NCBI GenBank assembly: GCA_044368575.1
Contig: JBIPPH010000008.1
Coordinates: forward strand, 1 to 64,000
DNA from: JABMMZ01 sp044368575
GTDB taxonomy: Bacteria; Bacteroidota; Bacteroidia; NS11-12g; UBA955
DNA length: 64,000 bases
Reading direction: 5' to 3'
The notes beneath the pieces are model-generated. The model did not search any database. It saw nothing but the letters and a program-made list of their open reading frames with translations, and was not told the DNA's origin. The position numbers and the translations under genes are program-made. Below are positions 59,176-64,000 of the stretch, one piece after another (the first letter of the stretch is position 1; every line of letters starts with the position of its first letter).

Positions 59176-60996
59176 TTAATGGAATTCTTCTTCTTTAATG
59201 GCATCTCCTCTGAGTATACGGTAGCGCTTTCTGGCCTCTGCCACATATAAGCTTCCTGAATAATTCAGGACAATTAATTCATAAATCTTTTTGGCATTAG
59301 CTGTGTCATTCAATTTAAACTCATAGAGCTTAGCCAAGCGCATAAGGGCGTTATCTGCAAGAATATCATTGCTGTATACTTGAATCAATCGCTGGTATAA
59401 TTGTTCGGCTTGTTTGAATTGTGACTGTTGTTCGGCTATTAATGCTCTAGAATATAAGATCTCATCAGACAGTGAGTGATTGGGGAACATAAGGGAAATG
59501 CTATCCAACAAAGGCAAAGATTTTTCATAATGGTTCTGAAAAAGGTACAAATCTGCTTGGGCAAATCTTTGCAGCGCTTCACGGGTGCTATCATCGGTTA
59601 AATTATCTTGTATCAATAACCATAGCTTTAAGGCATTATTGCTGATCAATTGAGAGGTGGCGTCTTTTAAGACATCTAACTGTGATTGACTCCATTCAAA
59701 CTCCCCTCTAAAATAACAAAGCCTGGCATATCTATACTTTGCCTCTTGACCTAAAGCATCATTCAAAAAGGCTTTTTCAACTTGCTTGTATAGTAAGTCG
59801 GCATCCCATGACTCACCATTAACCAAATAGGCATCTGCCAAAACCAATTTACAATTGGCCAATGTGCTTTCTGACAAACCAGGAATGGCTATGGCTTCTT
59901 TCATTAATTGAATACTCCATTTGGCATTGTGCATGTAATACAAATACAACTCAGCCAGGTCTTTCATTTGTTGAGCTGTTTGCCAGTTGCGGCCGTTGGT
60001 ATTCAAGAATTGGAGGTAAGCTGTTTCAATGGATTTAAGTCGCTCAATGCTGGCGCCATTTTCAGATTTTATCTGAAGCAAACCACAATTTAACACCCCT
60101 TGTTGTGCTTGGTAAAAATAGCGTTTGTTATCGCCCAAGGCCAACACATAGTCATAACATTTTAAAGCATACTCATAGGCGTCGTTTTCTAGCATGATTT
60201 GCGCCAAGACCAATACCGATCGCCCTTCTTCTTTTAACCGCTTGTCTACTGCTTTAGCTTGAATTAGGGCCCCATTCCAATCTTTTTGTTGGGTAAAAGA
60301 CCAGATTAAAAAATCATTGTAGACATAATTATCTGGGGCTTTTTGGATCAGTTGCAACAAGACCTTACTCAAGACTTGATATTGAGCTTCGGTTTGATAA
60401 TTAACGGCTAACCTGTCTTTTATATCTTCGTACAAAAATGGATCATTCCCAGCCATCATGACTAGTTCCCTTGTGGCCAAATCAACCTGTCCTAAATTAA
60501 AGTAAACTTCACTTAATTCATTGGCAAACAGAAAATCTTCTTTGAATTGCTGTCTGGCATGTTCATAGACTTTAATCGCTTCAGCGTAAAACTTTCGCTT
60601 GACAAAGGCATTGGCCAGTGCTTCAGTTTGCACCACCCCATTCAATTTGAGTTTAAGTAGATCATTGCAAATTTTTTCCTGCTTACTGCTCAGGTCTTGC
60701 AACTTGTAAATATAGGCTTGATCAACAAAAAACGTGTATTCTTCAGGGTATTTGCGTTGTCTTTTTTCTAGTAATTTTTCGGCCTCTTTAAACGATTTTA
60801 GCTGAATATAACACTGCAGCAGGTTGTCGTAATAATATAAATTTTGAGGCTGTTTATTGCTCAAATCTTCATAAAGATCTGCGGCCTTGGTGAACTCTTT
60901 ACTTGAAAAATACTGAGCAGCTAATCGCTCATCATTGTTTTGCGCTTGCACAACAAACACATAGGTAGTCATTAGCAAAACAAACAAGCCCCTCAT
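59176..60996 (-). CDS. exported tetratricopeptide repeat protein
   Basis: 606 aa from the ATG at 60996, which opens a signal peptide (MRGLFVLLMTTYVFVVQAQ). TPR or TPR-like helices run through the whole protein, for example EFTKAADLYEDLSNKQPQNL, AIKVYEHARQQFKEDFLFAN and QFKQAEQLYQRLIQVYSNDI. The C-terminal part resembles outer-membrane assembly-type TPR (YbgF/BamD-like) stretches. The start choice is set by the -7 box TAGATTTG (61002-61009), which falls inside the longer frame. Role unknown; likely a scaffold. Confidence 0.87.
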   Translation of the reverse strand: MRGLFVLLMTTYVFVVQAQNNDERLAAQYFSSKEFTKAADLYEDLSNKQPQNLYYYDNLLQCYIQLKSFKEAEKLLEKRQRKYPEEYTFFVDQAYIYKLQDLSSKQEKICNDLLKLKLNGVVQTEALANAFVKRKFYAEAIKVYEHARQQFKEDFLFANELSEVYFNLGQVDLATRELVMMAGNDPFLYEDIKDRLAVNYQTEAQYQVLSKVLLQLIQKAPDNYVYNDFLIWSFTQQKDWNGALIQAKAVDKRLKEEGRSVLVLAQIMLENDAYEYALKCYDYVLALGDNKRYFYQAQQGVLNCGLLQIKSENGASIERLKSIETAYLQFLNTNGRNWQTAQQMKDLAELYLYYMHNAKWSIQLMKEAIAIPGLSESTLANCKLVLADAYLVNGESWDADLLYKQVEKAFLNDALGQEAKYRYARLCYFRGEFEWSQSQLDVLKDATSQLISNNALKLWLLIQDNLTDDSTREALQRFAQADLYLFQNHYEKSLPLLDSISLMFPNHSLSDEILYSRALIAEQQSQFKQAEQLYQRLIQVYSNDILADNALMRLAKLYEFKLNDTANAKKIYELIVLNYSGSLYVAEARKRYRILRGDAIKEEEFH

Positions 60997-61001
60997 ATGT
61001 A

Positions 61002-61009
61002 CAAATCTA
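61002..61009 (-). promoter_or_regulatory. -7 promoter element of the TPR/heme-binding unit
   Basis: TAGATTTG on the minus strand, ending 5 nt before the ATG at 60996. Confidence 0.6.
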
Positions 61010-61060
61010 TTACAAACGCAATGAAAGCACAACTGAATTTATGTTTTAGATAAAAATTTC

Positions 61061-61068
61061 TATTTTTG
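61061..61068 (+). promoter_or_regulatory. -7 promoter element of anmK
   Basis: TATTTTTG then C, 19 nt before the ATG at 61088. Confidence 0.65.
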
Positions 61069-61087
61069 CTTATTAAGTGATTGCAAA

Positions 61088-62179
61088 ATGAAGACCTTTA
61101 ATGTGATAGGGATAATGTCTGGTTCATCTATGGATGGCGTTGATTTAGCCTTGTGTGAAATCGTATCTGACCAAGGACAATATACCTTTAAAATCAAAAC
61201 CGCTGAGACCTACGATTACAATGAGACATGGCGCATTAGATTGTCTCAATTAAGAAAGGCTGATGCCTTAGCTTATGCCAAAACAGATGTGTTTTACGGT
61301 CATTATTTGGGCCAGTTAGTCAATCAATTTATACAAACCAATGGGCTTCAAGCGGATCTTGTGGCGTCACATGGGCACACAGTATTCCATTATCCTGAGG
61401 CGTTTATTACGCGTCAAGTGGGCGACGGTGCCTCTTTGTCTGCATTGTGTGGCCTACCCGTAGTGAGTGATTTTAGAAGCATGGATGTGGCCAAGCGAGG
61501 CGAAGGTGCCCCCTTGGTGGCAATTGGTGATGAATTGTTATTCAATGATTACGATTACTGCCTAAACCTTGGTGGGTTTTGCAATATTTCTGGTGTGTAC
61601 AACGGCAAGCGCATTGCCTTTGATATTGCCCCTGCTAATATTATCCTTAACCGTGTGGCCAGAGACCTTGACCAAGACTTTGACAAAGATGGAGAGATTG
61701 CCTCAAGAGGATCTATACACTACCCTTTGCTAGAACAACTGAATCGCATTCCTTTCTACCACCAAGATTTCCCTAAGTCTTTGAACAGAGATTGGATTAA
61801 TCATGAATTGTGGCAAATAGTGAAAGATGGCGAACGATTAAGCCCTGAAGATAAAATGAAAACCTTTGTTGATCATATTGGCTTTCAAATCGGCAAAAGC
61901 ATAGATCAAATTGCAGGCAACAATGGCGCCGGCAAAAAGGTATTGGTTACCGGAGGAGGTGCTTTTAACTCTGTCTTAATGGACCATATTAAAACCCATA
62001 GCGAAGCTGAATTCATAGTCCCTGGCGATGAATTGGTTAAGTTCAAAGAAGCGCTGATTTTTGCCTTGATGGGTGTTTTAAGGGTCGAAAACAAAGTCAA
62101 TATTAAAAAAAGTTATACAGGGGCTAAATCTGACAGTATTAGTGGCGCATTGAACGGTGACTTTAGTAAATTGATTTAA
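61088..62179 (+). CDS. anmK: anhydro-N-acetylmuramic acid kinase
   Basis: 363 aa. AnmK phosphorylates 1,6-anhydro-MurNAc released from peptidoglycan, making MurNAc-6-phosphate for recycling. The N-terminal phosphate motif GIMSGSSMDGVDLAL, the VASHGHTVFH segment, LNLGGFCNIS and VTGGGAFN are typical, and the length is normal. MurQ is not in the window. Divergent from the TPR gene; promoter 19 nt upstream. Confidence 0.95.
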   Translation: MKTFNVIGIMSGSSMDGVDLALCEIVSDQGQYTFKIKTAETYDYNETWRIRLSQLRKADALAYAKTDVFYGHYLGQLVNQFIQTNGLQADLVASHGHTVFHYPEAFITRQVGDGASLSALCGLPVVSDFRSMDVAKRGEGAPLVAIGDELLFNDYDYCLNLGGFCNISGVYNGKRIAFDIAPANIILNRVARDLDQDFDKDGEIASRGSIHYPLLEQLNRIPFYHQDFPKSLNRDWINHELWQIVKDGERLSPEDKMKTFVDHIGFQIGKSIDQIAGNNGAGKKVLVTGGGAFNSVLMDHIKTHSEAEFIVPGDELVKFKEALIFALMGVLRVENKVNIKKSYTGAKSDSISGALNGDFSKLI

Positions 62180-62198
62180 TTTCCATTTAAAATATAAG

Positions 62199-62206
62199 TA
62201 TATTTG
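62199..62206 (+). promoter_or_regulatory. -7 promoter element of the lipoprotein gene
   Basis: TATATTTG ends 6 nt before the ATG at 62213; an apparent TTG start at 62204 falls inside the box and is rejected. Confidence 0.6.
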
Positions 62207-62212
62207 TATACC

Positions 62213-62770
62213 ATGTTGCGAATTGCCAGAACAGCTTTATTAGTATTAATGTGCTTGAGTTTAAGCCATTGTAAAAAAGACAAACAAAAGGAAGTCATAA
62301 TTGAATACCCTTTGTTTTTTGTCAATAACATGGAAATTGATACCTCTAAGGAAGACAGTTTAATTGTTAGAGAGTCTATAGACTTCCCTACCAATCTTGA
62401 AGGCGAATTGGCCAAGAACAATACTGATAAATCTAAAATCAAATCAGGCAAATTGGAGTTCTTTAGAATTCAAATCCTTGACAATGCAGTATACGATAGT
62501 TTAAACTATTGTAACTTTAAGGATTTAACTGAAATGAGCATTGACATCAAACATGCTGATTTAGGCCAATTTGAAGTTGCTAAAAAATTAAATATCCCAG
62601 ACATCAGAACCAAAGCCATTAACCTTGACATGAATGGTGTTGAGTTGAAAGACTTTCTTCAAAAGGAAAGCTTCAGAATGGTATTTAAATACAAAAAGCG
62701 CCGCCAAATGCACCATGAAATGCCATTTGTGGTATCGCTTAAATTCAAAATAGTGGCCGACGCCCTATAA
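62213..62770 (+). CDS. lipoprotein of unknown function
   Basis: 185 aa with a lipoprotein signal (MLRIARTALLVLMCLSLSHC; the Cys is at position 20). The mature part is acidic to neutral with beta strands (EYPLFFVNNMEIDTSKEDSL, RMVFKYKKRRQMHHEMPFVV) and no family I recognise. Start set by the -7 box just upstream. It may be anchored in the outer membrane; role unknown. Confidence 0.78.
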   Translation: MLRIARTALLVLMCLSLSHCKKDKQKEVIIEYPLFFVNNMEIDTSKEDSLIVRESIDFPTNLEGELAKNNTDKSKIKSGKLEFFRIQILDNAVYDSLNYCNFKDLTEMSIDIKHADLGQFEVAKKLNIPDIRTKAINLDMNGVELKDFLQKESFRMVFKYKKRRQMHHEMPFVVSLKFKIVADAL

Positions 62771-62846
62771 ACATTCTCCATAACTATTCCACATAGACTT
62801 GTTTTTTAACAATAATTGAATATTATTGCCATTAAACATCGTTTAT

Positions 62847-64000
62847 ATGAATGAAATAACACCAAAATCAGGACACCCAAAAGGTTTGTACTTACTATTT
62901 GCCACAGAAATGTGGGAGCGTTTTTCCTATTATGGAATGAGAGGTATATTAATCCTTTATTTGACTAAATCATTGATTCAAGGTGGATTAGGCATCAATG
63001 AACAATCAGCATCTTTGATTTATGGCTTTTTTACAGGCTTTGTATACTTTACCCCGTTGATTGGCGGTTGGTTGGCTGATAAATATATAGGTCAAAGAAA
63101 TGCCATCACCATTGGCGGTATTACCATGATGATTGCTCAGTTTATTTTATTTGGTATCAATACGCAGTTTGGTCTCTATTTAGGCTTATTCTTATTGATT
63201 ATTGGCAATGGTTTTTTCAAACCAAACATCTCAACCATAGTTGGTAGACTATATGCTACAGATGATCCTAGAAGAGATTCTGCTTTTTCAATCTTTTATA
63301 TGGGCATTAATTTAGGGGCCTTCATTGCGCCTTTAGTAATTGGTTTCTTTGCTGAAGACATGTTTGCGATTAAAGACGCGAGCGGTAAAATTTTAACTTA
63401 TGGTTACAAATACGGATTCTTAATTGCTGGCTTAGGTATGATGCTGGGCCAAGTATTATTTAATTCAATGGCTAAAAAATACCTTGGAACTGTTGGTGAA
63501 TCTCCGGCTAAACAAAATGCCAACGCAGCCGCTGATAGCACTACAAAAGCGCCTGACATGCCTTTAACCAAAGAAGAAAAGCAAAGGGTAACAGTAATTT
63601 TTATATTAACAGCCTTTGTGATATTCTTTTGGGCAGGGTTCGAACAAGCAGGTTCATCATTAAGCCTTTACACAGATAAGTTCATCAATAGAAATGTACT
63701 AGGGTTTGAAATACCTACTTCTTGGTTCCAGTCTGTAAACCCATTATTTATCGTTGCATTAGCACCTTTATTTTCAATATTCTGGACCAGCAAAGTTGGT
63801 CAAAAACTAACCACTCCAGTTAAAATGGGATTGGGTATGATATTATTAGGCATAGGCTTTTTCTTTATGTTAGGCGCCGTTTCTGAAAGAGGTGGCGACA
63901 ATCAAGACATCACCGTTAAAGCAAGTTTATTTTGGCTAGTAATCACCTACTTACTGCATACTTTAGGCGAATTGTGTTTATCGCCAGTAGGCCTATCTGT
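62847..64000 (+). CDS. POT-family proton-coupled peptide transporter, N-terminal part (3' end outside the window)
   Basis: The frame is open from the ATG at 62847 to the window end (384 codons), without a stop. The sequence begins MNEITPKSGHPKGLYLLFAT, followed by the POT signature EMWERFSYYGMRG (the proton-coupling ExxERF motif). Many membrane helices, the PLIGGWLADKYIGQRNAIT loop, GNGFFKPNISTIVG, and FFWAGFEQAGSSLSLY agree with bacterial di/tripeptide MFS symporters such as DtpT. Start is certain from the signature distance. Substrate range cannot be told. Confidence 0.93.
   Translation, partial: MNEITPKSGHPKGLYLLFATEMWERFSYYGMRGILILYLTKSLIQGGLGINEQSASLIYGFFTGFVYFTPLIGGWLADKYIGQRNAITIGGITMMIAQFILFGINTQFGLYLGLFLLIIGNGFFKPNISTIVGRLYATDDPRRDSAFSIFYMGINLGAFIAPLVIGFFAEDMFAIKDASGKILTYGYKYGFLIAGLGMMLGQVLFNSMAKKYLGTVGESPAKQNANAAADSTTKAPDMPLTKEEKQRVTVIFILTAFVIFFWAGFEQAGSSLSLYTDKFINRNVLGFEIPTSWFQSVNPLFIVALAPLFSIFWTSKVGQKLTTPVKMGLGMILLGIGFFFMLGAVSERGGDNQDITVKASLFWLVITYLLHTLGELCLSPVGLS

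Noticed and set aside
1..64000. CRISPR arrays, tRNA or rRNA genes, insertion sequences, prophage, biosynthetic gene clusters
   Set aside because: No regularly spaced repeats, no cloverleaf-like intergenic sequence, no transposase or integrase motifs, and almost no intergenic space over 170 bp except 12649-13071.

Overview
The window is a 64 kb stretch of a Bacteroidota (Bacteroidetes) chromosome. Four things point there. Genes for the type IX secretion system (T9SS) and gliding are present: porX, a T9SS plug-domain protein, gldD, gldE and two proteins with a C-terminal sorting domain. Many starts are preceded by the Bacteroidota -7 element TAnnTTTG. No Shine-Dalgarno sequences are evident. 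Several gene neighbourhoods are familiar from this phylum (mutY-ssb-gldE-gldD; HU-TPR-29-aa basic peptide-rng). The class cannot be fixed from this window. I see no tRNA, rRNA, CRISPR array, insertion sequence, prophage or integrase. The region reads as densely packed core chromosome, with one AT-rich orphan gene (31851-33056).

Layout. 1-2.0 kb: 3' end of purA converging on icd, then a 49-aa basic protein. 2.1-6.8 kb: minus-strand operon of an ABC-F ATPase, a T9SS plug-domain protein and porX. 6.9-10.9 kb: FrnE-like oxidoreductase, Rieske lipoprotein plus porin, pckA. 11.0-12.65 kb: FecCD/BtuC-type permease and its ATPase. 12.65-13.5 kb: a sparse region with a doubtful 72-aa gene and a thioredoxin-fold protein lacking its cysteines. 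13.6-19.7 kb: ribBA, pdxH, a polyprenol-phosphate mannosyltransferase-like enzyme, a GmhB-like phosphatase, a TlpA/DUF4369 protein and a PhoB/PhoR-type two-component pair. 19.7-27 kb: DUF4920 lipoprotein, DUF3467 protein, arginine decarboxylase, beta-barrel protein, LuxC-like acyl-CoA reductase, a T9SS cargo protein and an unknown protein. 27-31.9 kb: operon of a SurA/PpiD-like foldase, hpd, a metal-receptor-like protein without signal peptide, and map. 31.9-37.5 kb: the orphan membrane protein and a 1456-aa exported protein of unknown function. 37.6-39.8 kb: plsY, clpS, an M48 lipoprotein protease, tsaE. 39.8-47 kb: an ELW-repeat protein, an SDR with menA and menC (menaquinone synthesis), and a second T9SS cargo. 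47-53.3 kb: mutY-ssb-gldE-gldD facing HU-TPR-29-aa peptide-rng. 53.3-57.4 kb: ftsH and three exported or redox genes downstream. 57.5-64 kb: kbl, heme-binding and TPR proteins, anmK, a lipoprotein, and the first part of a POT peptide transporter cut by the window end.

Functional threads. The T9SS/gliding set includes a regulator (PorX), a plug-domain protein, GldD/GldE and at least two cargo proteins. The cell makes menaquinone, riboflavin and PLP, does gluconeogenesis through PckA, and degrades tyrosine (Hpd) and threonine (Kbl). Envelope quality control is represented by FtsH, the M48 protease, the SurA-like foldase and TlpA-type thioredoxins.

No single spectacular new system was found. 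The best leads are: a recurring architecture in which the -7 box sits 4-6 nt before the start codon (probable leaderless mRNAs); a 1456-aa exported protein of unknown role; a redox-dead thioredoxin behind a leader with competing hairpins; an SDR without its Tyr/Lys pair; a signal-less metal-receptor protein; and several very small genes.
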